NCBI GenBank assembly: GCA_963576475.1
Contig: OY754979.1
Location: forward strand, 27,044,034-27,108,033
From: Molanna angustata
Taxonomy: Eukaryota > Arthropoda > Insecta > Trichoptera > Molannidae
Reading direction: 5' to 3'
DNA: 64,000 nt
The position numbers and the translations under genes are program-made. Below, in pieces: positions 43,867-55,172 of this stretch. Positions within the stretch are counted from its first letter, which is position 1, and the number at the start of each line of letters is the position of its first letter. The notes beneath the pieces were generated by a model. It was not told where the DNA came from. It searched no databases and was given only the letters and a program-made list of their open reading frames with translations.

Positions 43867-44094
43867 AATAAATTATTAAAATAACAATATAACTTTGTTT
43901 ATTTCCACTTATTTATTTTTATTACACAACTAGTTTCAAGAACTACCGTTATCTTCTTCAGGTGGGTTTAAACTGAAAAAGAGAACGTAAAACCCACCCA
44001 CCTGAAGAAGAGAACGGTAGTTCTTGAAACTAGTTGTGGAATAAAAATAAATAAGTGGAAATAAACAAAGTTATATTGTTATTTTAATAATTTA
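43867..44094. repeat. Near-perfect foldback, about 105-bp arms
   Basis: The left arm (43867-43972) and right arm (43990-44094) are reverse complements with only a few mismatches. Each contains GAACTACCGTT or AACGGTAGTTC, CAACTAGTTTC and ACAAAGTTATATTGTTATTT. The loop is under 20 bp. The right arm, plus strand, holds a hammerhead-like core: CTGAAGA (44002-44008), AGAAC-GGTA-GTTCT and GAAAC (44026-44030). Confidence 0.9.
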
Positions 44095-44559
44095 TTTTCT
44101 ATATAGTTTGACTGTTTTATATTTTGTATATGTATTGTGAATTCAATGAAAATAAAAAAATAATTATTATTTATTATTTTATAAATTATTATTTATATAA
44201 ATTACATCACCATTCCTATCCATAATATATGAATTAATGCTATAATTCCCACTACGGATAGAAAGTGGCGTACAGTTATTTATATTTACCACGACAAAAA
44301 TTAAAAATACCATTTGTCATAGTATAAAAATGAAGGGGTGTTATTTCATAATGTTTCTATTTGTTACTACAATTACTTACATTATTATTATCTATGGTCA
44401 TTAGGCACGTCCATAGAGAGAGGGCTCCACTGACAATCATCACGGAATGTGGTGATAATTTTTGATAATATATGACAGGATTTAGTGTTTTAAGTACAGG
44501 GCGGGGCCGTCCATCACCGAAACAGTAGCGAGGCGGGAGCCGTGCGGTGAATTATTATT
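44095..44559. other. AT-rich, short GC-rich end
   Basis: GGGCGGGGCCGTCC and GAGGCGGGAGCCGTGCGG (44500-44550) directly precede the 64-bp array. No gene was recognised. Confidence 0.45.
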
Positions 44560-45440
44560 GATAAAATTAGATATTTGAGAGATAATAAATCATTTGGTAT
44601 TGGTGTATCAAACGATGATTGTTGATAAAATTAGATATTTGAGAGATTATGGATCATTTGGAATTGGTGTATCAAACGTTGTTTCTTGATAAAATTAGAT
44701 ATTTGAGAGATAATAGATCATTTGGTATTGCTGTATCAAACGATGTTTGTTGATAAAATTAGTTATTTGAGAGATTATGGATCATTTTGAATTGGTGTAT
44801 CAAACTATGTTTGTTGATAAAATTAGATATTTGAGAGATAATAGATCATTTGGTATTGGTGTATCAAACGATGTTTGTTGATAAAATTAGATATTTGAGA
44901 GATTATGGATCATTTGGAATTGGTGTATCAATCGTTTTATCTTGATAAAATTAGATATTTGAGAGATAATGGATCATTTGGAATTGGTATGTCAAACGTT
45001 GTTTCTTGATAAAATTAGATATTTGAGAGATTATGGATCATTTAGAATTGGTGTATCAATCGTTTTATCTTGATAAAATTAGATATTTGAGAGATAATGG
45101 ATCATTTGGAATTGGTATGTCAAACGTTGTTTCTTGATAAAATTAGATACTTGAGAGATTATGGATCATTTGGAATTGGTGTATCAATCGTTTTATCTTG
45201 ATAAAATTAGATATTTGAGAGATAATGGATCATTTGGAATTGGTATGTCAAACGTTGTTTCTTGATAAAATTAGATATTTGAGAGATTATGGATCATTTG
45301 GAATTGGTGTATCAATCGTTTTATCTTGATAAAATTAGATATTTGAGAGATAATGGATCATTTGGAATTGGTATGTCAAACGTTGTTTCTTGATAAAATT
45401 AGATATTTGAGTGATAATGGATCATTTAAAATACTGGAGA
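44560..45440. repeat. 64-bp tandem array with 128-bp dimers
   Basis: The unit starts GATAAAATTAGATATTTGAG at 44560, 44624, 44688, 44752 and so on, about 13.5 copies. In the right half two variants alternate. One has GATAATGGATC, GGTATGTCAAACG and TTGTTTC. The other has GATTATGGATC, GGTGTATCAATCG and TTTTATC. This gives a 128-bp higher-order unit. Degenerate leftovers continue to about 45506. Confidence 0.93.
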
Positions 45441-45711
45441 AATGTAATTTAATACAACGTGTCTGAGAAACAATTGATCATTTAGAATCTGTGTATCAAA
45501 CGGTGAAATACTACAGAGTCCAACCACAAACGTGGAGGTCCGTCAGTCATGGAGAGGGTTTTCAGAATATGGCAACACTTCTTTCCAGAATTGGGTGTTC
45601 GTTGATTTCTGTGCTATATATTCTGAGCTCGATTCCCAACAAGGGAGTAGGGATTGCAACCCAGCAGCGTTATCAATCCAGCATTATTTTTAGGATTTTC
45701 TAAAAAAATGT
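45441..45711. other. Unassigned, no gene seen
   Basis: The short frame at 45491-45703 has no recognised features. Confidence 0.4.
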
Positions 45712-45785
45712 TCGATGATCCATCGCGGATTAAGCAATCCTCGCGACCACTGAATTACTAACCCGCTCTGCCACCATCCATCTAT
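45712..45785 (-). mobile_element. SINE B head fragment, minus strand
   Basis: The reversed A box (ACCCGCTCTGCCACCATCCA) and TCGCGACCACTGAATTACTA. The B box is replaced by unrelated bases. Confidence 0.6.
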
Positions 45786-46297
45786 GAATAGGCTTCAATC
45801 CAAGGCTTCAATGAAAAAGCATAATTGGTGAACGTTGCGCAAGCGCATCAAGTGATCACGTATGCCAGCCGATGACAGGTCGTAAGCCTTAGGTTCCTTG
45901 ATTTCCCTGTTCTCCTATAATATTCCAACCTCGTCTCTATTGAGATGTTAAAAATTGTCATAAAAGTATAAAAATATATTTCTGTTCTGCCGCATCTGAA
46001 TTAGTACCTACTTACATCCACAAGTTGCCACCAACTCCCGCAGCGTCATATTAGTTTTGGTGGTATTAATGGTAATTAAGTCCTCTTTGTCATACATACA
46101 TATGGAGGCACGGTGAATGCCCTTTGATCGAGGCAGACCATTCCTCGTCTCTCAATTAAATTATTACATACGTATGTAGTACACATAGTACCTATGTAAT
46201 TTGAATCACGTTTCATAGACACACGTTACATTGTAAACAGTGTGTTCTTGCAGTTCCTACTAAATGTCGTCAAATTTATTTTAAAGTGCATCATATC
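45786..46297. other. Intergenic, no gene seen
   Basis: Of mixed composition. GGCACGGTGAATGCCC-TTGATCGAGGCAG near 46110 is faintly like an RTE tail. Confidence 0.4.
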
Positions 46298-46372
46298 TGG
46301 CCTAGTAATCCAGTAGTCGCGAGTTCGAATCCTGCCTCGACCGATTTCCTTCACCTATAACACAAGTTCTTC
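46298..46372 (+). mobile_element. SINE B fragment
   Basis: TAGTAATCCAGTAGTCGCGA, GTTCGAATCCTGCC (B box), then the CACCTATAACACAAG body; the head and tail are missing. Confidence 0.75.
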
Positions 46373-46384
46373 TGGGTCACAATC

Positions 46385-46890
46385 CTAGGATTGGTCTGCA
46401 CCAAACACTCGATCTTTCCACTTAACTCTATCGTCCGCCAGTCTCTTCATCTCTTTGTAACTGCTACAGCACACGCCACCGATTATCTGGTCTATATAGT
46501 TGTTTCTGGAGCGACCTCTACAGTTACCCCCATCAATCATTCCTTCGACGATGGTAAATAGCAGGCCTGGGTTCCGGATGTTGTGGCCTATCCAAGTTGT
46601 TCTCTGTTGGGCAATTCTTCTCATAATTTGCCTTGTCTCTCCAACCCTACTTAGTACCTCGTTGTTGCTGATGTGTTCTGACTAGTGAACTTTAGCCATG
46701 CGTCTGTAGCAGCACATCTCAAACGCAGACAGACGTCCCGTTTCGCGGTGATGGTCCATGTTTAACAGCCATATAGCAGTACACTCCAGACCTAATTTGA
46801 TGGAAATATTAGGGGATTCAAAAATTGTTGATCTTTTGTTGAAGGCGACCCTTGCTTGGTGGATTCTGCTTTTGATATTGATGTTTAATT
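46385..46890 (-). pseudogene. RTE-C retrotransposon, longest C-terminal copy
   Basis: In order on the minus strand: IKSRIHQARVAFNKRSTIF, LECTAIWLLNMDHHRE, LSAFEMCCYRRMAKVH, one stop, SEHISNNEVLSRVGETRQ, MRRIAQQRTTWIGHNIRNPG, RGRSRNNYIDQIIGGVCCSS, EMKRLADDRVKWKD, then stop. FEM-CYRRM followed by ISNNEVL is the usual post-RT order in insect endonuclease-RT proteins (FEMWCYRRML ... NEEVL). The RT core is missing. It has a single internal stop. Confidence 0.8.
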
Positions 46891-47115
46891 TAAGAAATAT
46901 AGGAAGATGTATACCTATGTACTAAAACAACGTTGTCACATAACTCCACAAATGTGGGTAGGTCTTGCCTCGATAGTCTTGTTAATCGGTTCTAAATTAC
47001 TATTTCCATTATATTCACAGAGTAGATTTTATATGGCGCACTCATAAACTGTACACTTCACTTAAATGAAGCGGGTTTAACGTGGAAAATATTGAGATTA
47101 TAATAGTATATTAAG

Positions 47116-47410
47116 TTGACAGTAATACGTGTCCAGAGCGAGTTGATTTGTTTAACCGTGTTTAATGCTTTTAACAATTTAGCACCGCAATACATTCAAG
47201 AGCTGTGTCAGAGAAAAGAGCTCTCTGGGAGGCATCTCACACTCAGGTCGTTGGGATCACAACTCCCTAAAGGAGTTGGACCGATGCTTTGGAGTGAGCG
47301 GTCAAATTAAGTGGAGTGCACTGTCCCCAGATGTCCGCAATGCTCAGATCAAGAGCACTTTCACTAAAGAACTAAAAACAGCTTCGTTTCGTAGAGCATC
47401 GCATAACTAA
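47116..47410 (+). pseudogene. CR1/L2-like LINE, C-terminal end
   Basis: LTVFNAFNNLAPQYIQELCQ, then a damaged serine/arginine region, and after a frameshift near 47300 WSALSPDVRNAQIKSTFTKE and LKTASFRRASHN with stop. LAPxYIxEL ... W-LP-xVR ... F-K-LK is the classic end of CR1/L2-type LINEs. It is 5'-truncated and frameshifted. Another LINE fragment follows within 60 bp. Confidence 0.75.
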
Positions 47411-47469
47411 ACTATCAGCAACCTTAGAATGATCTTGAATCATTAAATTATCATCTTCACTAGCCATCA

Positions 47470-48022
47470 TTCGATATCATCATCATCAGGACAGGAGACT
47501 ACTTCGACCACCAAATATTACTATGTAAAATTTGCAATAACTTAATCGATTCTCCTGACATACTCAATACTGTATCACTCCATGTACCGAATAGACATAC
47601 GCGCTCACAAAATTTATTCCACATACCAGTATGCCACACTAATTACAAATATTTTTCACCTATTTTTAGAATTCAGCGAGATATTTTTCATGACACTTTA
47701 CAGCATTATCAAAAACAGATAAAGATGTTCTTAAAATCTAGTACACAATCCAACAATCCCCTTCTCATTCACTAAAGATCCCTCCTTCTCATACCGAAAC
47801 TTACTCGTTATAGGTATATGTATATACTTTTATCTATCTTTTTCAATTTTGTTTTGTCGTATATTATTTTACGAATTTTTCAACTGTGTAATCAATGATT
47901 GTATAATCATTAATTTAAATTGAAGGAAGCAATTTTGGTTCAACTTTTATGCAAGTAATGTACTATAAAATAAATAAATTAAAGCCGTAGCTTTCTGAGA
48001 TGAAATAAATAAATAAATAAAT
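47470..48022 (+). pseudogene. Jockey-like LINE end with (AAAT)n tail
   Basis: DHQILLCKICNNLIDSPDIL, VPNRHTRSQNLFHIPVC, HTNYKYFSPIFRIQRD and QKQIKMFLKSSTQ, stop at 47773-47775, then a 3' UTR with AAAT runs ending at about 48022. VP-R-TR ... TNY ... and the IDSP motif place it with the LINEs at 16347 and 56250. Confidence 0.75.
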
Positions 48023-48149
48023 TCATTCGGTGTTAAACTTGTTCTTCACCTCTCGACCTCTATGCTTCTCTATCCCGCATCACCCTGCGCTCAGAATACA
48101 ATGGCGAACATTAAAAATATTTGATATTTAATTTATATTTTTAAATTGC

Positions 48150-48240
48150 TCTGCTTCGATACACCGGCTTAAAATGGTGCTTCCACTCCACTTCCACTAT
48201 TAGGTATCGTCGTTTTCGGGTGTCCCTCGAGAATTTTCAT
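48150..48240 (-). repeat. Dispersed repeat C, distal part
   Basis: Reverse-complemented, GGGACACCCGAAAACGACGA and GGAAGCACCATTTTAAGCCG match 38310-38370 of the longest copy. Confidence 0.65.
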
Positions 48241-48569
48241 GACCCCTTATACCAGCGGTTTGCTGTCTGGGTTCCTTTAATGTTTAATTTTAAATATCTT
48301 TTGTAATACTGTAATGTTCAAGACACAATAAATTTATAAGTGTCTGTAATATTATTATTGTTATCTGGCGTGAAGTCACGGGTGTTACCTATATGCGACA
48401 ATAATATATCAGTGAAAATGAAGGGTCTAGTTTATAAATCTATGTATGTATGTATATTTTAATAAAAAAAAAAACAAAAAAATATTCCTATAACCATATA
48501 CAGAAAATTAAGGAAGCACACAATATTAAAAAAAACATGTATTCAATTATGTGTTCAATACCTAGGCGA

Positions 48570-49060
48570 CGAAAAGCGGCAAGACCAGATGCTTCCTTCA
48601 CACATTCTGGAAACGCATTGTACAATGATATGACCCGTACTGATATATGGATCAGAAACCTGGAACGTTTCCCTAAAATACGTTCGTGCCGTCCAGAAAA
48701 CAAAAATGAAAATTCTTAGATGGATGTGCGGGGTGATGTGAGTAGACTAGATATAATAAGAAACACCCATATACGAGGAAGTCTAGAAGTGCGCGATATA
48801 TCCGAGAAGCTCTAAGAAAACAGAATGATATGATTCGGACATGTTTGTAGACTACCGGAATACATAGGGAAAGTAGACCAAAACTTAAAAGATCCAGAGG
48901 GAGACCAAAGCGCAGATGATGGAAAAAAAAATAAGGCAGGATATGCTAAGCAACGGAGTTACCCCAAAAGAAGCGCAGAACCGTGGACAGTAAAAACCTA
49001 AGACGCAGAAACCAGCCCTTCCATCGTTTGGGACAATTGCTGAGAAAAAGATGATTATTA
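48570..49060 (+). pseudogene. RTE-B-type RT C-terminal remnant
   Basis: Readable across several frames: YGSETWNVSLKYVRAVQKTK, MKILRWMCGVM, then THIRGSLEVRDISEKL, MIRTC, GVTPKEAQ and a late QKPALPSFG segment. YGSETW ... MKILRWMCGV ... RGSLxVRDI is the insect RTE post-RT order. It has at least four frameshifts or stops. Repeat C follows immediately (49075). Confidence 0.75.
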
Positions 49061-49074
49061 AAAACAACATCTAA

Positions 49075-49230
49075 CACAGTTCAGCAATGAGGTTCACCAC
49101 ATTATCCACTCATTCTAAATGTTATCTTTTTAGATGAAGTGGTACTGATGTGGTTTCCTTTTATATGGTAATGCACACCTGTCGCTAGTTACCCCAAGCT
49201 GTGGGATATAGCATGATGGTATCTATGTAT
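49075..49230 (-). repeat. Dispersed repeat C, terminal part
   Basis: CAGTTCAGCAATGAGGTTCA, CCACTCATTCTAAATG, TTTTATATGGTAATGCACAC and GGGATATAGCATGATGG. Confidence 0.75.
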
Positions 49231-50445
49231 ACATAATATATTCTGAAATTTATTTGTATATTCTCAATTCATTTAACTAATTTTTCTTATATGTATTCAA
49301 GTAGGTATATTTTTTGTGGTTTATATGCATTTGAGCGTAACAATGTCTTTGATATTAAAGTATACTGAATCAGTTTGAAGTATGTACTGTGCGCCTCTGT
49401 CCGTATTTATGATGTGTCCTGTTACAGGATAAAGTGGCATCCGTTATCCTAGAAAAGGGTCAACGTATCATAAAGTACCTAAATATCTTCGTAGGTGAGT
49501 TATGATATAATATGTATATCCACCGTGGCTTGTGCATCGTTAACAAAGGGCCGCCCTTAGCTATGTAAATGTCCATACAAGAACTACACGACAGACTATA
49601 GACTGACTAGACAAGTCAAATTACGGATACCTACATAAGACTAAATCAACTTTCGGAATTTTTTTAGAATTTAGAAGAATCAGGTATGATTAAAATGAAC
49701 ATTAACATTTCAATATTGCCTATTATTTTAAAGTTGCCCGCACTACGTCGCCTGACATTCGATACCGGCAATTTCCGTAACCACATTATTGACTTATGAT
49801 AGTACGTATTTATCAAAAAATATTTTTTCGGGAATTGTATCATTTTTTTGCAAAATTGACGAACAAATGTTATCTAAATTTTGAAATTAAATATCCACGG
49901 ACCAACTACTTACTCTGTGCAAATAACTATATTTCTTATCTTGCTTTCATTGTGACTGATTTCTTCTGAATAATATAATACCTTTGTCATAAATCTTCAC
50001 TTTTACGCGTCTCCATCGTATCCATTCCTTGAACATCATTAATATTATGATTTGTAGAATTAACTCTCTCCCTTTCTCGTATTTTGATGCAATGTCAAAT
50101 GATCAATATTTTGTCTTAATAAATGTGAAATGTGCAGGTTTTACTGTATTGTCATTTTGTTTCTCGTTGACCCCAAGTCTGACCCCTAATTAAACATCAT
50201 TATAATATGCATTGTGAGTGACACCAGACACCGTATACTGCTACTGCAACGGTAGTCATGTCTGAGTCGTAAACTTTCTCGTACAGCAGTTAAACAACGT
50301 ATGAGCTGTATTTTGAAATGTGTTGTTTTTTTGTTTTTTTTTCGTTGTAGATCAACAACGCTAGAGAAAAATAATGCTGTGATACCGTGGGCTTCTATGA
50401 GTATCAATGTGTCCACATTAAATGAACTACATATTATAAAGAATC
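49231..50445. other. Intergenic, about 1.2 kb, no gene seen
   Basis: The region is AT-rich and apparently low in repeats. The 50186-50416 frame shows no domain. Confidence 0.5.
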
Positions 50446-50690
50446 GTCTGTAGTCAAATGTTTACAGCGCATCCTTCAATATTTTGGACAAATTCCCAGA
50501 AGGGCCCCTGATAAACTCGAGAATCTCGTCTTAATGGGAAGCGTAGTTTTTTACAAGTTCCAGAGGTCGCTCATCGACCGGACGATGTTAGCTTTTCTAG
50601 TCCGCTACGGGATCTTAAATTACTGAAGAATCTGTCCAAAACTGTCCTACGAGAAGGCAGACCATTCGTCGAGTGATTGAGTGTAGCCGT
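50446..50690 (+). pseudogene. RTE-D remnant
   Basis: QRILQYFGQIPRRAPDKLEN, LVLMGSV match RTE-D at 31885-32216; then frameshifts lead to a degraded end near CTGTCCTACGAGAAGGCAG. Confidence 0.65.
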
Positions 50691-50735
50691 CTTCTGACAA
50701 TATGCCATAGATCTCACAAGCACTTTTAAAAATAT

Positions 50736-51364
50736 TTATAAATCTCTTTTATTGCATATTTTGTTCATCTCTTGCATTAGTTTACCAAACCCTAAATTAG
50801 TTACAATAAATTCGTGACAGAATGCATAAGCGTCAACACTCGCTTCCTCGTAGTGAAACTCGCGAGATCCTTTTACGACAGGTGTGATCGACTGCACACA
50901 GTCGGCCGTGCTACCGTTAATTGAATAATCTTTGCGCGCGATCGTCTTTGGCTCCTTGCATGGCTGGTGCGCTCGCGCCTTCCTTACAGGGCCAGACCAA
51001 CGGGAGTAGCAGGTGTTCGCATGCCCGTCGCGAATCCACCTCGCCATCTTGAGCGACCGACCGCTTCCGGAAGCGGATGAATCGAGGTCTGAAATCTGAT
51101 ATCGGAATCGTTTCAGTATTCAGTTCGCGATGTGAGTTCACTGACTTTTGCTCGTTCATTTGCCCACAGCGACTGACTGCTATCGATTCCGTAATCCAGT
51201 TGTCTGTGTTTTTTTACGATACCTTTGCCTGTCTACGTCAATTTTGTCAATCGTTGGCAGAAATTATCTGCGATTTCATTGACTTTTGCTTGATCACTGT
51301 AAACTTGCCCACAGCGACTGACTATCAATTCCGTTTGATTTTGCAAATCTATAGCAAAAATTAA
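50736..51364. other. Unexplained ORF-bearing, GC-richer segment
   Basis: Two overlapping minus-strand frames (50736-51047, 103 codons; 50917-51159, 80 codons) and one plus-strand frame (51077-51364, 95 codons) lie in DNA clearly richer in GC than its surroundings. I recognise no domain in any of them. TTGCCCACAGCGACTGACT occurs twice (about 51157 and 51306), each time preceded by TTGACTTTTGCT or CTGACTTTTGCT, an imperfect 145-150-bp duplication. It could be a host exon, a 5' region, or another old element. Confidence 0.3.
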
Positions 51365-52934
51365 TTTTTATCGCCATCTTTGTACCATGAATATTGCATA
51401 TGCATTATCTTTTCCAGTAATCGGTACCTATTTAAAAAGTAGTTACGTAACAAGGAATTGTAGTTACGAAAAGTTACTAGTCATTATAAGATCATGACCA
51501 AAAAGCTAAAAAAAATATTTTATCTTGTATCCATTTGGTTTGGAAGACGCCGATCATTACTTCCGTCATTTAATTAATTTTAAACACCTACATATGTGAT
51601 CTAGGAAATTCCGTTCCTGGGCGCATACCTTGAGGTACACCATTTTTTACGTCCATTGAAACTGTTAAATCAGTTTGTTCCACACAAAAAAAAACAAAAC
51701 CAACACGTGACAACCGATTCGGACGATTAAATATTTTCAGAATAAATTCAATCGGTCCTCGAGTAAATGTTGCGTGCTATCACGATGCCGCACACAGTGG
51801 AGCCATCCAAACTTGTCTGTTAATAATATTATGTACATTCATAACAATTTTCTTTGTATTATGGCAATTGACTAATAACCCCATTACAGCTGGAGGGGTC
51901 CGTGTCGCTGCTGTTGTTGTTATAATTTCGTCTCGTAAACATTATGTTAATGTCGATGAGACGGTTTGTATAGCGTGACCGCACTAATTATTTAACTCCG
52001 ACCATGATTCGATGTCTAGCGATGGATCCGAGAAAACAATTGGTGTCCCGTGGCCGTGCGCCTAACGATCCCGGATGTACCAAATCTAGTTATCGGAAAT
52101 TACTCCGATATGATCCTTCGACGGTGGTTCTGAACGATAAAGCACGGAATACATAAAAAAAACGTATAACCGGTAGGTCGTATATGATTACTAGAAAAGA
52201 TTTTGCTTGTGCCATATTCGACCTACGGAACTTGTGATGTGTTATCAAATTTGCAACGTTAATATTTTTGCTAAGTCATTTTGTCTTTTTGGCCTCATTG
52301 CACTACTGAATAATGAAATGAACTCTGAGAGAACTTCAGAGAAAGAAAATTGATGCTTTAGAGACGTGGAGAGAATATTGCGAATACTGCTGTGAGAACC
52401 AATGTTTCTATCTTTTGTATTTACGTTATTTTTATTTATTAAGGAAAAATCAACAGTAAGACCATAATGGAGAAGCCACTATGTGGATTCCACGAAATTA
52501 TTATTAGATATCACAGAAAAAATAACCAATAAAACAATATAATGTAACAAAAAGAAAAACAAGAAATTAATATCGACGGATAACCTAGGTAAAGTAATGT
52601 AGGTACTAGTCTCTTTTCTGTGGTTTTGATATGTCAAATCGCATCGGGGATTGGATTGATGACATCATGTATTATGACGGGCATTTTGGACCTGATTGAT
52701 CTGTTATGTCTGCTATGATATTTATTTGAAATGACGGCTATGAATACAGAGTATTGTGTGCCTACCTAATGTAGAGCGGGAACTATCACCCAGTTCATCA
52801 TTTATATTATCATTTTATAAATTGTAATCTGCTAGCCCTATAACAGTGTTTCCTGGTTTGGCAGCAGTAATCTACTTCATATTGTCGTAAAGTGTAGTGT
52901 GATAAAAAAAATATTAGACGTTAAAAAGTAGGTA
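51365..52934. other. Intergenic, about 1.6 kb, low in repeats
   Basis: No gene or familiar repeat was recognised. It may be host intron or intergenic DNA. Confidence 0.5.
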
Positions 52935-55172
52935 TTAACCCAGATAATCCTGAAACTTTTTTTTGTTCGAAAATTCTTGATTTTCGAATATATGGTAATT
53001 TGTGATAAAAAAATAAGGTCCTAGAAGAAGAAAAACAAAAATGTTTTTTTTTTTTTTATTTTATTGCAAAAAGAAAAGTGTACGATTATTCGAACATTAG
53101 GAACATAAACCACCTATTACAGTATTCATCATGAAAAAGTTGAGCGTCTCGTTAAGTTTTTTTTTTTAGATATAAAATAAACAAATATATTGGACACTGG
53201 CGAACTTATTGCTATTAGGCAATTTCTTCTTCTCCAACCAACCAGATTACAAAGTATTACAAAATTATTCTTATATGTAGGTGCAAAAGAATTATAGCGA
53301 AAAACAGAAAAAAGTAAAATAAAAATTATTCTTCTTTTTCATAAAACAATCAACGTGTAATGCCACATCACATTTTCTACACTTATAGAACGATGTTTTT
53401 TTGACATACTCTACATCGTGTTGCTTTATTCTGCTTCCAATTTTCCACCTTTGTATCGATGGAGTTGCCAAGCATTTTGTATCGAAACATCAAGCAGGAA
53501 AGTTATTAGACAATAATACCACTTCTTTCCACGTATACCAATCCTGTATAAACCTATATTTTGGTCACGTCTGTCTACTCCCCCCATTCCTTTATATAAA
53601 CATAAACTGCATTTGGTTGTTTCACAGTTATTTTCTTTTTATGCGCTTGGGAATATCTTGAAACCATGTGGAATGGGTCAGTTGCTACAGCATTTGATGC
53701 GACTGTGACAACATTATTTTCGTGCCAACGAGTTACTGATATGGATCTACCGAGAGTAACCTTTTGATCAGATGCACCACGTGATTCATTCTTCATATCT
53801 TTAATTGATTTTAATGGACATTTCGACAGCCTATTGTCCCGGTTACTCTGATGCCTCTTGCTGTCAGCTCCTCAACGAGTGGAATTGTAGTAAAATAATT
53901 ATCACAAAATATATGATACGGGTATTTCGCTATATTTTGTATTATATCTGTGTAGGTTAGTACTACACAGGGGCCAAGACCTAATGGTCGGTAAATCTCT
54001 TCAGTTGGAGCTGCTGCTACGAGATCATTTTTTGTATCAGGTGTATTTTCCCAATAAAGGCGTCTTCTAGGTAATGTCACATAGCCACTCAGAAGAAGAA
54101 TTCTAAATAACGATTTGAGTTCCTCTTTGGTGATATTGGCTTCTTTATTTTTTTGAAATGCATATTTATTAGTAAAATTTAGTAACATTTCCATCAAATT
54201 GTTGTCAAAGAAATGTTCAAATAGTTCTGCTGGACTTTGTTCGTTGTGAACTAATGTAAGTGGTGGCCAAGATTCCATTGTTTCAGGTTGAAATTCTCTA
54301 TTTCTCCATATATATGACTCATTCTTTCTTACATGTAATGAACGTGGCTCTTGAACATCGTCACTAGTTGTTCCAATAACATCTTCTATTTCATCAGAAT
54401 TTTGACGAATCACCATTTCTGCTGGAGCTCTTAACTGAGATCCCGGTAACTGATATGGAGACATTTGTTCTTCATCCCCTGAATCTTCATCAGTATTATA
54501 ATCACACACATTTTCTGGAGGAAGCATTAATATATCGACACATCTTTCTTTCTCAATTTCTTCGTCATCCTCTTCTAAGAGTGTCAATATTTCATCAACA
54601 GTTAATGATGTTGTAAAAATAAAAAAAATATAGGTTGAGAAAATATTATTTATGAAAAAAATACTAATTATAAACGAAATTAAAATAGCAAAAAAATATA
54701 TATATCCAACATTTGACACATTTCACGTTTGTACTGTATACACCACTGTTTGTACTGTGTATTATCCTATTGTACGTTTAAACATACACTATTGTTTCAG
54801 AAGTTATAACTACCCTAATCTGTAAGCGAAGTTAATTTTAATCATACAGTAATATTAATTAATCATTTTCATATATACCTACATTACAAAAATGAAGTTT
54901 ATAATTGTAACATTTTAAAAATTATTTACCTTTTATGAACAGAAGGTGGTATCGACATCTTTGCAAAATAAGTATCAATAAAATAAACTCCAAAAACACG
55001 GAAATTAACAGCGACAACCTGTTGCAAACTGTTGTAAGTGAGAAAGTATTGTCTTAGCATTAGAAATACACTAGAAATATCACCGATAAAAAAATAAACT
55101 AAGAGTATTGTCAATTTAACGTGTGACACTGCAAGTGTTCGAAAAATCGTACAATAGGATTATCTGGGTTAA
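52935..55172. mobile_element. piggyBac element with intact ends and TTAA TSD
   Basis: The element is 52939-55168 (2230 bp). Ends CCCAGATAATCCT (52939-52951) and its reverse complement (55156-55168) are perfect 13-bp TIRs, flanked by TTAA on both sides. ATCCTATTGTACG next to the right end recurs inverted at 54764-54776, similar to the subterminal inverted repeats typical of this family. It carries one minus-strand transposase gene with an internal deletion and frameshifts, so the element is nonautonomous but could in principle be mobilised in trans. Confidence 0.93.
53292..54958 (-). pseudogene. piggyBac transposase, defective
   Basis: The N-terminal part has the acidic start SLTVDEILTLLEEDDEEIEK, then MESWPPL, LFEHFFDNNLMEML and LRRRLYWENTPDTKNDLVAA-type sequence (seen as RRRLYWENTPDTKNDLVAAA). 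A large deletion then joins GLGPCVV and HIFCDNYFTTIPLVEELTAR. After a frameshift near 53836 come SISVTRWHENNVV and VSRYSQA, then after another near 53580 GMGGVDRRDQNIGLYRI, then a Cys-rich tail (CRVCQ, YKCRKCDVALHVDCF) split by a stop and a frameshift. Of the DDD triad, the second Asp (DNYF) and third (GVDR) are present; the first lies in the deleted part. A likely 29-nt first exon (54930-54958, MSIPPSVHK) ends in AAAAG|GTAAAT. The matching acceptor before 54609 reads AC instead of AG, so splicing may be lost. The hydrophobic stretch at the start of the long frame is intron read-through. Confidence 0.85.

Noticed and set aside
52939..55168. Domesticated piggyBac-derived host gene
   Set aside because: The coding region is frameshifted and internally deleted, while transposon ends and TTAA are intact, the opposite of what domestication predicts.
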